Assembly: GCF_002019765.1 (NCBI RefSeq)
Contig: NZ_KV917380.1
Location: forward strand, 858,707-922,706
Direction: 5' to 3'
Source: Shouchella oshimensis
Lineage (GTDB): Bacteria > Bacillota > Bacilli > Bacillales > Bacillaceae_D
DNA: 64,000 bases
Part shown: positions 50,076 to 58,541 of the stretch, piece by piece
Layout: every line of letters begins with the position of its first letter
How positions within the stretch are numbered: position 1 is the first letter of the stretch
Notes under the pieces: model-generated
Database searches by the model: none
What the model was told of the DNA's origin: nothing
Seen by the model: the letters and a program-made list of their open reading frames with translations, nothing else
Position numbers and translations under genes: made by a program

Positions 50076-50384
50076 TTACTTCAAGTCTTTGACAACCTCT
50101 TTCGTTTCCACCGTTCCAAGGTCATAAATAATCGTATAGAGTTCTTGAAGTTCGTTATCGGTCATTTCTTTGTCTTCATCGGCTTTTTTTTCTTGAAAAG
50201 GACGTTGAAATATTTCTTCTTGGCGAAAATCTTCAGACTTTAATTGCTCAATAATTGCTTGGATGCGGTCAACTTCTTCTTGGTTCGCATAAATTTCGTA
50301 CTGAATGGTATTATCAGGTATTTTTTCTTTTGCAATTTTCATCACAGCCATATCAACGGTTACATAAAAACGCTCTCGTTTCAT
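50076..50384 (-). CDS. Small conserved Bacillaceae-type protein, 102 residues
   Basis: Start ATG with GAGGTGA upstream. Predicted soluble: a beta-alpha-beta like first half (RERFYVTVDMAVMKIAKEKIPDNTIQYEIYANQEEVDRIQAIIEQL), a charged linker (about 50-73), and a helical end (NELQELYTIIYDLGTVETKEVVKDL). The layout resembles a group of short unnamed Bacillus proteins beginning MKRERFYVTV, but I do not know a function. It is monocistronic with its own terminator. Confidence 0.75.
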   Translation of the reverse strand: MKRERFYVTVDMAVMKIAKEKIPDNTIQYEIYANQEEVDRIQAIIEQLKSEDFRQEEIFQRPFQEKKADEDKEMTDNELQELYTIIYDLGTVETKEVVKDLK

Positions 50385-50591
50385 TATACTTCACCTCATT
50401 TTTACTAGTTGTTTCAATTCTTTACCCCTTTTCCTTTGCACCTACACATAAAAGAAGAGGTTTAGGGTTTAAAAACAAGGGTATCGAAAGGAAAAGCCGA
50501 TTCCCTTAAACTGGCTAAAAAATCAACCTCGATCTCTTCATAAAGTCGTTTCTTCATGCATATCCTAGATAGAATAATATGGTGGACAAGA

Positions 50592-50620
50592 TTGAAAAAA
50601 CCCAAGAAGTCCTTTACTAT
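50592..50620 (+). promoter_or_regulatory. Sigma-A promoter of the VanY-type gene
   Basis: TTGAAA (50592-50597), 17 bases, TACTAT (50615-50620), about 35 bases before the start codon. Confidence 0.75.
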
Positions 50621-50654
50621 TAGACGATAAGAATAGAGAGCAAGGATGAGTGGG

Positions 50655-51413
50655 ATGAAAAATTATTGGATACCTGCAGTCGTTTTTAGTGCTGTATTAG
50701 CAGGGTGTTCTTCTTCACAAGAAGAGGCAGAGCAAGTGATTGAAGAAGAAGAAAAACCGCCAGAAGCGGAACTTGTTGAAGGCGATAACCGTATAATTGA
50801 ATTAAATGAAGTGATTACTGTACAAGGTGATCCGATTATACAAAACCCGGACAATATTGAAGCGAATGTAAATTTAAACAATCGCTTACCAGTTGATTAT
50901 GAGCCAGCTGATTTGGTCGTTCCTGATGTTCGAAGACCGTATGAAGGTATACAAGAGCGTTCGTATTTACGAGAAGAAGCAGCAGATGCCCTTGAACAAC
51001 TCTTCTATGAAGCTGAATTGGATGGACATATCCTTTATGCAAACTCAGGATTTCGCTCGTTTGAACGCCAATATGAATTGTTTAAAAATCAACAAATTCA
51101 AAGTGGGCTTGACCAAACGTTGGTTGCACAACCTGGTTTTAGTGAACATCAAACCGGTTTAGCAATGGACGTTTCGTCTTCTAGTGTAAATTTCGGTTTG
51201 ACAGAGACATTTGGAGATACAGAAGAGGGTATTTGGGTTGAGGAAAATGCTCATTTATTTGGCTTTATTGTACGTTACCCAGAAGGGAAGCAAGACATAA
51301 CAGGTTATAGTTATGAGCCATGGCATTTACGCTATGTAGGCACCATTGCCAATGAAATATACGAACAAGGCGTTTCATACGAAGAATTTATTGAAAATGT
51401 AAAGAAAATGTAA
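50655..51413 (+). CDS. D-alanyl-D-alanine carboxypeptidase lipoprotein (M15B, VanY/LdcB-like)
   Basis: A 252-residue lipoprotein. ATG at 50655 chosen for its ribosome spacing from AAGGATGAG. Lipobox VLAGC (Cys about 18), followed by a very acidic linker (about 22-45). The M15 domain (about 105-245) has ANSGFRSFERQYELF, GFSEHQTGLAMDVSS (His and Asp zinc ligands), and EPWHLRYVG (catalytic Glu and third His). It trims the terminal D-Ala, or the tetrapeptide end, from peptidoglycan at the cell surface. The Glu/Asp-rich linker is typical for secreted proteins of alkaliphiles. Confidence 0.9.
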   Translation: MKNYWIPAVVFSAVLAGCSSSQEEAEQVIEEEEKPPEAELVEGDNRIIELNEVITVQGDPIIQNPDNIEANVNLNNRLPVDYEPADLVVPDVRRPYEGIQERSYLREEAADALEQLFYEAELDGHILYANSGFRSFERQYELFKNQQIQSGLDQTLVAQPGFSEHQTGLAMDVSSSSVNFGLTETFGDTEEGIWVEENAHLFGFIVRYPEGKQDITGYSYEPWHLRYVGTIANEIYEQGVSYEEFIENVKKM

Positions 51414-51555
51414 AACCAGTGTGAAAATTTCTTATGTCCGTGGAATGGTATTCAAGGTGAATGAATTTTGATAAACTTATTCTTTGTAGAACCCAACAAC
51501 TAGATAAAAAAAGAAAATAAGGGTCACACTCGTGTTATGAGAGGAGACTAACGAT

Positions 51556-53475
51556 ATGACCAAGATTAAAGCGGGCTTTAGACGATTAAAGTTTTTTTGG
51601 CTTGCCGTCGTTCTATTGTCGCTAACAACGTATATTCTCTATAAAATATCATTTACAATTCCAACTGAGAATATGATGCAAGAGTTTTTATTGTTTATAA
51701 ACCCGATTAGTTCATCCATACTCCTTTTAGCTATTGCCTTACTATTTAAGAATCGAGCACGGAATATTATGATCGTTGTGCTTTCTTTTATTGGTTCTTT
51801 TATTTTGTACGGTAATCTAATGTTTTATCGTTTTTATTCAGACTTTTTAACATTACCTGTATTGTTCCAAACAAATAATATGCAAGATTTATCATCAAGT
51901 GTATTTGAATTAATGAACATTTGGGATCTCTTTATCTTCTCAAATGTATTTATTCTTGCTTATTTTGTGTTTAGACAAAAAGTGCCTGTCGTTGGACGTT
52001 TAAAGCGTGAACCAATTTTGTTGTTCTCTCTTTCAATTCTTCTTTTTTTAGGGAATTTAACATTAGCTCAAACGGAAAGACCGCAGCTTTTAACACGTTC
52101 GTTCGATCGTGATATGTTAGTCAAAAACATTGGTGTGTTTAATTTTCATTTGTATGATGTGTTTTTGCAGTCACAGTCAAGGGCTCAGCGTGTTCTAGCT
52201 GATAGCTCGGATATAGTTGAAGTTCAAAACTATGTACAAGCAAACCATAAAGAACCTGATGCTGATATGTTTGGTACAGCGGAAGGCAAAAATGTCTTTA
52301 TGATTTCGTTAGAATCGTTGCAGTCCTTTGTTATTGATAATGATTTAAATGGAGAAGAAATTACGCCATTTTTAAATGAACTAAAGGAGAATAGTTATTA
52401 CTTTGAGAATTTTTATCACCAAACCGAACAAGGGAAAACGTCTGATTCAGAATTCATTGTAGCAAATTCAATGTTTGGGCGTAGTAGTGGTGCTGTTTTC
52501 TTTACTCACGCACAAAATGAATACAATGCAACCCCAAATATCTTAGGAGAAAATGGCTATTATACGTCTGTTATGCATGCAAATAATCGGTCATTCTGGA
52601 ATCGAGATATTGTGTATGATTCGCTTGGGTACGATAAATTTTATGATGTAGAATACTATGATGTAACGGAAGAGAATTCAATTGGTTGGGGATTAAAAGA
52701 CCGTGAATTCTTTGAACAGTCCATTGAGCATTTACAAGAGCAACCGAATCCGTTCTACACAACATTTATTACATTAACAAACCATTTTCCGTTTGAATTA
52801 GAGGAAGAGGATAAAATGATCGCGGAAGGGGAATTCAGAAGCGGGACTTTAAACCGTTATTTCCCAACAGTTCGTTATATGGATTACGCGGTAGAACAAT
52901 TCTTTAACGACATTAAAGAAGCTGGCTTGTATGAGGATTCTATTTTTATTTTATATGGGGATCACTATGGAATTTCTACAAATCATAACGGATCCATGGC
53001 TGAGTATTTAGGTAAAGAAGAAATTACGCCTTTTGATACAATTCAATTACAACGTGTACCGTTGTTTATTCACATACCAGGTCATGAAGGTGAAACGATT
53101 GATACAGTTGGTGGACAAATTGATATTCAACCAACGCTTATGCATTTGCTAGGTATGAATACCAAGGAAGATATTCAATTTGGTTCAGATTTGTTTGCTC
53201 CTGAAAGAGATTCGTTTGCTGTTTTGCGGAACGGTTCATTTATAACAGACGATGTTGTTTGGACGAATAACACTTGCTATAACAAAGAGACAGGAGAACC
53301 GATTGAAGACGAAGAGGGAGTAGACGCGTGTGGTGAATACGCTGAACGTGCCACGTCTGATCTTGAATACTCTGATAAAGTTATTTACGGCGATTTATTA
53401 CGTTTCTTTGAGCCAAATAACGAAAACCTCACAGATGATGAAAACAGTCAAAATGAGAACGAAGAAGATGAATAA
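51556..53475 (+). CDS. ltaS: Lipoteichoic acid synthase family protein
   Basis: A 639-residue protein. Five N-terminal helices (within 15-170) lead to an extracellular sulfatase-like domain that transfers glycerol-phosphate from phosphatidylglycerol. The catalytic set is clear: Glu253 (ISLESLQS), nucleophile Thr295 (EQGKTSDSEF), and Asp469/His470 (LYGDHYGIS), matching S. aureus LtaS Glu255, Thr300, Asp475 and His476. The enzyme needs Mn2+. A possible signal-peptidase site is near 210-217 (QSRAQRVLA). A long acidic tail (DDENSQNENEEDE) ends the protein. SD GAGAGGAG precedes the ATG. B. subtilis has four paralogues; which one this equals is not clear. Confidence 0.93.
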   Translation: MTKIKAGFRRLKFFWLAVVLLSLTTYILYKISFTIPTENMMQEFLLFINPISSSILLLAIALLFKNRARNIMIVVLSFIGSFILYGNLMFYRFYSDFLTLPVLFQTNNMQDLSSSVFELMNIWDLFIFSNVFILAYFVFRQKVPVVGRLKREPILLFSLSILLFLGNLTLAQTERPQLLTRSFDRDMLVKNIGVFNFHLYDVFLQSQSRAQRVLADSSDIVEVQNYVQANHKEPDADMFGTAEGKNVFMISLESLQSFVIDNDLNGEEITPFLNELKENSYYFENFYHQTEQGKTSDSEFIVANSMFGRSSGAVFFTHAQNEYNATPNILGENGYYTSVMHANNRSFWNRDIVYDSLGYDKFYDVEYYDVTEENSIGWGLKDREFFEQSIEHLQEQPNPFYTTFITLTNHFPFELEEEDKMIAEGEFRSGTLNRYFPTVRYMDYAVEQFFNDIKEAGLYEDSIFILYGDHYGISTNHNGSMAEYLGKEEITPFDTIQLQRVPLFIHIPGHEGETIDTVGGQIDIQPTLMHLLGMNTKEDIQFGSDLFAPERDSFAVLRNGSFITDDVVWTNNTCYNKETGEPIEDEEGVDACGEYAERATSDLEYSDKVIYGDLLRFFEPNNENLTDDENSQNENEEDE

Positions 53476-53507
53476 AAAAAAGCCGTCGCAATTGCGACGG
53501 CTTTTTT
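53474..53507 (+). terminator. Terminator of ltaS
   Basis: GCCGTCGC (53482-53489), loop AATT, GCGACGGC (53494-53501), flanked by eight A and six T residues. A strong hairpin, starting at the stop codon. Confidence 0.95.
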
Positions 53508-53539
53508 GTACAATATGGTTTGAAAAGAGGTGTTGTTAA

Positions 53540-53641
53540 ATGAAGAAAAGCAATCGATTTTGGTTTATTCTCATTGCTAGCATAGCAGTAGTATACGGTG
53601 CACTGTATTGGATTTTTTCAGGTGATTTGCAGTTTCCTTAA
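53540..53641 (+). CDS. Small single-pass membrane peptide, 33 residues
   Basis: An ATG with AAAAGAGGTG upstream opens a 33-codon frame ending TAA at 53639-53641. The product has a basic N-terminus (MKKSNRF), one hydrophobic helix (WFILIASIAVVYGALYWIF, residues 8-26), and a short tail (SGDLQFP). That is the form of a real small membrane protein rather than chance. It follows the ltaS terminator and its last bases overlap the end of the opposite yitT-like gene. Function unknown. Confidence 0.6.
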   Translation: MKKSNRFWFILIASIAVVYGALYWIFSGDLQFP

Positions 53642-54249
53642 ATACGTAAAGGTGGTCTCGGGTGTGCGTTTACTCCTCCAGCGGCTGTAATAACGGTTGT
53701 TGCGGTACCTGTGGCAATTACAGCAATCGTAGACAAAATAATTTCATCCACTGTGATGACGGGTATACCGGCGACAACTGCGGCGAGGTCAAAGCCAACA
53801 ATGAGGACACCAACATTCCAAGTGGTCTTCGCTGAAATCATTTGTGCTAGAAGGTCAAAGCCGCCTGTACTAATATCGAGCAAAAACATAATGCCTGCAC
53901 CAACACCGAGCATCAAACCACCGAGTATAGCACTAGTTAATGGACCCAGTAAAGGTGTTTCAGGAATAAATGCAGCGAAGAAATCGATCATAAGAGATGA
54001 AACAATGACACCTGCCAATGAATTGAAAAAAAATGGTCGATAATACATCCATGCTAAAATATAAATAGGGATACTGACTACGATGATCGTCATTCCCACT
54101 GGAACGTTCCACAAATAATGAGCAATTAATCCGACTCCAATTATGCCGCCATCTAAAAGATGATAAGACACAAAGAAGAAATTAATCCCTACACTTATTA
54201 GAAGACAGCCTAAAAATAACACTAGTACATAACGTAATCCTTTTCCCAC
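53638..54249 (-). CDS. YitT-family membrane protein (short form)
   Basis: A 203-residue protein with five to six helices. GTG at 54249 after GAGGGTG. Typical YitT wording: LISVGINFFFVSYHLLDGGIIGVGLIAHYLWNVPVGMTIIVVSIPIYILAW, and ILGGLMLGVGAGIMFLLDISTGGFDLLAQMIS. It lacks the C-terminal DUF2179 cytoplasmic domain of longer YitT proteins (about 280 residues), ending in NAHPRPPLRI. Function of the family is not established. Confidence 0.87.
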   Translation of the reverse strand: MGKGLRYVLVLFLGCLLISVGINFFFVSYHLLDGGIIGVGLIAHYLWNVPVGMTIIVVSIPIYILAWMYYRPFFFNSLAGVIVSSLMIDFFAAFIPETPLLGPLTSAILGGLMLGVGAGIMFLLDISTGGFDLLAQMISAKTTWNVGVLIVGFDLAAVVAGIPVITVDEIILSTIAVIATGTATTVITAAGGVNAHPRPPLRI

Positions 54250-54347
54250 TTTATCACCCTCACACAACAATTAGCCAAGCTCATCTATACATATGCGGAC
54301 AACTCTATGTCTATGCTGATCCGTCGTGTGTGAGGAATGCGGGATGA

Positions 54348-55100
54348 TTACTGAGGAAGGGACTGCAAGAAGACAAACCCTAAAAATAAAATAATACCTA
54401 GAATAAGAAGTGCTTTTTTTATTTTTCGATTACGTTCACGGTTTTTCCAGCGATCTGGATTAAACGAAACTTTATCATCATCAAAATAAGCTTTTCGAGT
54501 GCGTGTTCGATAGATAAATGGCGTTGATGCGCCTTTTAAAAACAACGGTGCAAGTAAACCACCGGATACAAGACCAAAAATATGACCAGTTATGCTTATA
54601 CTAGGGTTGAGGAAGGTCATAATAACGCCAATAATAACAAGAGGCACGATAATTTGAGACGTTTGTCTACTAATGAGATCTTCACGATACAAGTAAATGA
54701 ACAAGTAAACGCCGAATAAGCCATAAATAGAGCCTGAAGCACCAAGATGCATGTAATAGCTGTGTTGCAAATAAAAGGTAACAATGTTTGCTAAAATACC
54801 AGGTAGTAGAAATAGTAAAACGAATTTCCATTTCTTTATCATTGATTCGAGAGCCGGTCCGAAAATGAGCAGTGCGCCCATATTAAAAGCAAGGTGAAAA
54901 AGGTCGTTATGGAGAAAAATAGGGGTGATGAGCCTCCAATACTCTCCATATTCAATCGCTAAATTAAAACCAACCCCTCTTTCACGAATAATAGGAAAGA
55001 TCATCATCAAAATAAAAATAAGTAGGTTTAACGCAATAATGGTTGTGACAACCGGATAATTTCTCGTATAGGAAGAAAAAGTTTCATTTCTAAAAAACAT
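54348..55100 (-). CDS. Rhomboid-family intramembrane serine protease
   Basis: A 250-residue, six-helix protein. ATG at 55100 after AAAAGGAG. Motifs: GEYWRLITPIFLHNDLFHLAFNMGALLIFGPALE (the L1 loop WR and HxxxN), the catalytic Ser in HLGASGSIYGLFG, and catalytic His in SITGHIFGLVSGG. It cleaves membrane-spanning segments. A basic cytoplasmic end (WKNRERNRKIKK) precedes a last helix. It is divergent from acpS, as the rhomboid-like ydcA is in B. subtilis, so gene order here is conserved. Confidence 0.92.
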   Translation of the reverse strand: MFFRNETFSSYTRNYPVVTTIIALNLLIFILMMIFPIIRERGVGFNLAIEYGEYWRLITPIFLHNDLFHLAFNMGALLIFGPALESMIKKWKFVLLFLLPGILANIVTFYLQHSYYMHLGASGSIYGLFGVYLFIYLYREDLISRQTSQIIVPLVIIGVIMTFLNPSISITGHIFGLVSGGLLAPLFLKGASTPFIYRTRTRKAYFDDDKVSFNPDRWKNRERNRKIKKALLILGIILFLGFVFLQSLPQ

Positions 55101-55193
55101 AGGCAAGCTCCTTTTACATAAAATCGTCATCCTTATCCTATTGCTATTATACCAGTTTCATTCTAAGACCAACACAAAGAAGGGGTGCAAAAA

Positions 55194-55556
55194 ATGATCA
55201 TCGGAACAGGCATCGACATTATTGAGATTGATCGTATACGAAAGCTAGTGCTCCGTCATCCAGAGCGTTTTATTGAACGTATTTTAACCAAGCAAGAATA
55301 TAAGCGAATTGCTACTGCCGGTGAAACGAGAAAAATTGAATATCTTGCTGGACGGTTTGCTGCAAAAGAAGCATATGCTAAAGCTGTTGGTTCTGGAATA
55401 GGGCGTCATCTCTCTTTTCAAGACATCGAAATTTTAGCAAGTGAGACAGGAAAGCCTGAGATTTGGTTTAAACAACAAAAAAAAAATAAATGCCATTTAT
55501 CCATTACTCATTCGAAAGAATACGCCTTTGCTCAAGTCATTCTCGAAGATTTCTAA
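55194..55556 (+). CDS. acpS: Holo-[acyl-carrier-protein] synthase
   Basis: A 120-residue enzyme that moves 4'-phosphopantetheine from CoA to acyl carrier protein. ATG at 55194, six bases after GGGGTG. Conserved IIGTGIDIIEIDRIRKLV (Mg-binding Asp about 8), FAAKEAYAKAVGSGIG (Glu about 58, Lys about 62), and LSITHSKEYAFAQV at the end. Normal length. It opens the acpS-ydcC part of a block conserved with B. subtilis. Confidence 0.95.
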   Translation: MIIGTGIDIIEIDRIRKLVLRHPERFIERILTKQEYKRIATAGETRKIEYLAGRFAAKEAYAKAVGSGIGRHLSFQDIEILASETGKPEIWFKQQKKNKCHLSITHSKEYAFAQVILEDF

Positions 55557-55671
55557 AAACTTGTCACGACTTGTCTGCATATTGCTTGGACCCCGCTCAT
55601 ATAGTTTACAGCAACAGGGGTATTGGATTTTGTCCAATCGCCGAATGTGAGCTGAAGGGGTGAATGGTAAG

Positions 55672-56694
55672 ATGAGAAAAAAGATGTGGCTTTCACTAGT
55701 GGCTGCTTTTATGGTGGTCATTTTAGTAGGGTGTGGAGAGAAATCGCAAGAAGATGTATTGAATGACGTTGATAAGGCGTTGGAAGAAACAACAAGCTAC
55801 ACATCAAAAGCAACGATGCAGCTAGCAACAGGACAAGAGCCGCAAACATATGACGTCGAAGTCATGCAAAAAGATCAATCGTATTACAAGGTGGACTTAA
55901 AGAATACAACCAACGATCAAAGCCAAATTATTTTAAAAAATGATGAGGGTGTCTTTGTTCTTACACCTGCTTTAAACAAAGTGTTTCGCTTTCAAAGCGA
56001 CTGGCCAAAAACAAGCAGTCAAGCGTATTTGTATGAATCGTTGTTAAAAGACATTAGCCTAGGTGCTGACATGGAATTTTCACAAGACGATGACTTTTAT
56101 ATTTTTAAGACGGCAACCATGTACCAAAATAAGAATCTAAATAGCCAAGAAATCCGTTTACACAAAAAGGATTTGAAGCCGGCTTCAGTTAAGATTATGG
56201 ACGCAGATGAAAAAGTACTTGTAGATTTAACGTTCACGGAATTTGAAAAAAATCCTACTGTTGCAGCAGAAGAATTTGAAACAGAAAAAGTCATGACAGG
56301 TGCCCAAATGTCAGAGCCGACGATGGCTGATCCTGATGAAGAGTTAAATGAAGAGTTCCGCATTTACTACCCAGAATTTGTACCAGATGGTATTAATGAT
56401 CAGCCAGAAGAGGATCAAGTCGAGACAGGCGATCGTACGACATTTGTACAACAATATACAGGTGATAAGTCGTTTACACTCATTCAAGAGCAAGCGCAAG
56501 TCGTTCCTGCATCTACTCCGCAGAATCTAGTGTCGGCGAAAGTAGTCGATCTCGGCTTTGCTGTAGGAATTCAAGTGAATGATACCATTATGTGGTCCCA
56601 TAATGGTTCAGATTTCTCCTTATTATCACAAGATATGGAGATGGATGAGCTGATTGAAGTAGCACGTTCGGTTGTAGCTGTTGGCGAGAAGTAA
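55672..56694 (+). CDS. ydcC: Outer-membrane-lipoprotein-sorting-like lipoprotein YdcC
   Basis: A 340-residue lipoprotein with lipobox VILVGC (Cys about 22). ATG at 55672 after AAGGGGTG. The LolA/LolB/DUF4367-like body starts with SQEDVLNDVDKALEETTSYTSKATMQLATG, followed by beta-rich DEGVFVLTPALNKVFRFQSDWP. The end has the DUF4367-type segment. In B. subtilis ydcC is in the same place between acpS and alr; its role is not well known. Here the next gene is not alr but the toxin-antitoxin pair. Confidence 0.87.
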   Translation: MRKKMWLSLVAAFMVVILVGCGEKSQEDVLNDVDKALEETTSYTSKATMQLATGQEPQTYDVEVMQKDQSYYKVDLKNTTNDQSQIILKNDEGVFVLTPALNKVFRFQSDWPKTSSQAYLYESLLKDISLGADMEFSQDDDFYIFKTATMYQNKNLNSQEIRLHKKDLKPASVKIMDADEKVLVDLTFTEFEKNPTVAAEEFETEKVMTGAQMSEPTMADPDEELNEEFRIYYPEFVPDGINDQPEEDQVETGDRTTFVQQYTGDKSFTLIQEQAQVVPASTPQNLVSAKVVDLGFAVGIQVNDTIMWSHNGSDFSLLSQDMEMDELIEVARSVVAVGEK

Positions 56695-56718
56695 TTGACC
56701 ACTTATGAAGATCGTGAA

Positions 56719-56765
56719 AACGACCAGGTGTGGAGGAGACTCTATGCCTGGTTGTTTCTCTGTTT
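56719..56765 (+). terminator. Probable terminator after ydcC
   Basis: AACGACCAGG (56719-56728) pairs over ten bases with CCTGGTTGTT (56747-56756), with GAG/CTC pairing inside the loop. The tail TTCTCTGTTTTCC is only partly T-rich, so strength is moderate. Confidence 0.6.
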
Positions 56766-57009
56766 TCCGGCTTTTTTTACGGAAGACATCTAAATGTTTG
56801 GTTCACTGCATAGATTAACAAGAGTGGGTAAAGATAGGCTTAAGATAAACGTGATGTCCGTTGAAATTACACGATTACTCATCTTTTTTAAAAAGAGGCT
56901 TTGCAAAGTAATGGTGGGGATGCTATGATGAAACATGTATATTACTTGAGTTGGAAATGGACTAATTCGGCTGTCTTAAGCCATACACTGATTGAATGAG
57001 GTGGACATT
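56766..57009 (+). other. Spacer where alr would be expected; no alr remnant seen
   Basis: In B. subtilis the alanine racemase gene alr lies between ydcC and the antitoxin gene. Here only about 315 bases separate ydcC from the antitoxin start, holding a terminator and a promoter. I see no frame resembling alanine racemase and no remnant of a ribbon-helix-helix domain upstream of the antitoxin. Confidence 0.6.
56901..56929 (+). promoter_or_regulatory. Promoter of the mazE-mazF pair
   Basis: TTGCAA (56901-56906), 17 bases, TATGAT (56924-56929), with an extended TGC just before the -10. Transcription would start near 56936, about 75 bases before the antitoxin start. Confidence 0.75.
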
Positions 57010-57198
57010 GTGCTTGAACAAGAAAAATGGAATGATCCAAGATTAAAAGACCGTGCTGAACTAAAGGCTGAAATTCGCGAATCGATGCAACAAGGCTATA
57101 TGGAAATGGCAAAGATTAATCTAACCATTGCATCTGAAGCTTTTCTTGCTGAGGAGGAAGCTAATCATACGCTGACACGTCTCGTTAGCGGGGTGTAG
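57010..57198 (+). CDS. MazE/EndoAI-type antitoxin lacking the ribbon-helix-helix domain
   Basis: A 62-residue protein. GTG at 57010, five bases after GAGGTGG; an in-frame TGA lies just upstream of the frame, so no longer version exists. Residues from about 20 on (RESMQQGYMEMAKINLTIASEAFLAEEEANHTLTRLVSGV) match the C-terminal toxin-binding half of B. subtilis EndoAI (RRGYMEMAKINLNIS). EndoAI has about 93 residues, the first 45 forming a DNA-binding ribbon-helix-helix. Here that half is replaced by about 17 unrelated residues (LEQEKWNDPRLKDR). The protein should still neutralise MazF but should not bind DNA as EndoAI may do. Confidence 0.8.
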   Translation: MLEQEKWNDPRLKDRAELKAEIRESMQQGYMEMAKINLTIASEAFLAEEEANHTLTRLVSGV

Positions 57199-57201
57199 CC
57201 T

Positions 57202-57552
57202 TTGATAGTGAAACGGGGAGATGTCTATTTTGCTGATCTATCTCCAGTTGTAGGATCAGAACAAGGTGGGGTACGACCAGTTCTCATCATTCAAAATAAC
57301 ATTGGAAATCGATTTAGTCCTACGGTAATTGTTGCAGCGATAACGGCACAAATACAAAAAGCTAAATTACCTACGCATGTTGAAATTAATGCAAGCAAGT
57401 ACGGATTTGATCGAGATTCTGTTATTTTACTTGAGCAGCTTCGAACAATAGATAAACAAAGATTGACAGATAAAATTACGCACTTAGATGAAAAGATGAT
57501 GCAGTCGGTAGACAAGGCATTGACAATTAGTTTAGGATTAATTGATTTTTAA
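57202..57552 (+). CDS. ndoA: Type II toxin MazF/EndoA, mRNA endoribonuclease
   Basis: A 116-residue toxin, started by TTG at 57202 as in B. subtilis, three bases after the antitoxin stop. Opening [32 protein letters not shown] is nearly identical to EndoA, and the catalytic Arg25 and Thr48 are in place. EndoA cuts RNA at UACAU. The conserved position before rsbR and sigB matches other bacilli. Followed by a terminator, so the toxin pair and the stressosome genes are partly separate transcripts. Confidence 0.96.
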   Translation: MIVKRGDVYFADLSPVVGSEQGGVRPVLIIQNNIGNRFSPTVIVAAITAQIQKAKLPTHVEINASKYGFDRDSVILLEQLRTIDKQRLTDKITHLDEKMMQSVDKALTISLGLIDF

Positions 57553-57580
57553 CCCCTCTCGCTGAAAAGGGGTTTTTTTT
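57551..57580 (+). terminator. Terminator between mazF and rsbR
   Basis: AACCCCT (57551-57557) pairs with AGGGGTT (57568-57574), then a T-run to 57580. It starts at the mazF stop codon. Confidence 0.88.
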
Positions 57581-57704
57581 ATGTCTAAAAAGCTGGATCA
57601 GCAAAAATTAGTCGACGATTCCCAAATATAATTCTTTGCAACCAAACGAAACTCATGAAATAATAGGGGTAAGGATGTTTTTAGTGGGAGGAGGAGACAA
57701 GGCG

Positions 57705-58523
57705 ATGCAGTCCTATATTGTCTCGTATCTAAAGAAGAATAGGGGTAAACTACTCGATGATTGGGGAAAGAAGCTAGCGGAACTTCGATCTGAAAACTAC
57801 TTACAATCCCTTACCGATAAATCATTTCATGAGACGAATCAAGAGTTTCTAGACTTAATGCTGGAAACAGCCGACGAGCGCAACGACAAATTAAATAATA
57901 AAATTAATAATTACGTTCTTCGCTATATCCAAAATGGGGGTACTCTTCATTTTTTGTCTCAATCCATTCAACTACTTCGAAAAGCGTGTCAAACACTCGT
58001 TCTCGAATCAGAGTTTGAAAAAAAAGAAGCGCTTGAGTTTTTAATTGAACTTGATGAGTGGATTGATAAACGGATGAATCGAATTGTTAAAGATTATTCG
58101 GAAGCATGGGAAAAAACGATTGAACTTCAAAAACTCTCTTTGTTAGAGTTATCTGCACCCCTAATCCCTGTCTTTGAAGGCATAACCGTCATGCCCCTCA
58201 TTGGTAGTATTGATACAGCCAGGGCGCGACTGATTATGGAAAACCTTTTAGAGGGTGTTATAGAAAATCGTTCAAAAGTCGTATTAATAGATATTACAGG
58301 TGTCCCTGTTGTAGATACAATGGTAGCGCATCATATTATTGAAGCATCAGAAGCTGTACGACTTGTAGGTACTAAGTGTATACTTGTAGGAATTCGACCT
58401 GAAATCGCACAAACCATTGTTAATTTAGGTATTGATTTAACGAAATTCCCTACAAAGAGTACATTACGAAAAGGCGTTGTTACCGCTTTAGAACTAACTG
58501 GGAAACAATTAACGGATATGTAA
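57705..58523 (+). CDS. rsbRA: Stressosome sensor/scaffold RsbRA
   Basis: A 272-residue protein. ATG at 57705 after GGAGGAGG. N-terminal non-heme globin-like sensor domain (about 1-135) and C-terminal STAS domain (about 150-270). The two Thr residues phosphorylated by RsbT in B. subtilis are at the same numbers: Thr171 (GSIDTARA) and Thr205 (PVVDTMVAHH). With RsbS it builds the large stressosome that holds RsbT until stress. First gene of an eight-gene unit ending with rsbX. Confidence 0.95.
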   Translation: MQSYIVSYLKKNRGKLLDDWGKKLAELRSENYLQSLTDKSFHETNQEFLDLMLETADERNDKLNNKINNYVLRYIQNGGTLHFLSQSIQLLRKACQTLVLESEFEKKEALEFLIELDEWIDKRMNRIVKDYSEAWEKTIELQKLSLLELSAPLIPVFEGITVMPLIGSIDTARARLIMENLLEGVIENRSKVVLIDITGVPVVDTMVAHHIIEASEAVRLVGTKCILVGIRPEIAQTIVNLGIDLTKFPTKSTLRKGVVTALELTGKQLTDM

Positions 58524-58541
58524 TTGGAAGGAGAATGGAAT

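Noticed and set aside
56925-56999. 24-codon frame just before the antitoxin gene, considered as a leader peptide or an RHH remnant
   Set aside because: Its ATG overlaps the -10 box of the predicted promoter, so it would not be in that transcript, and its residues do not resemble an RHH domain.
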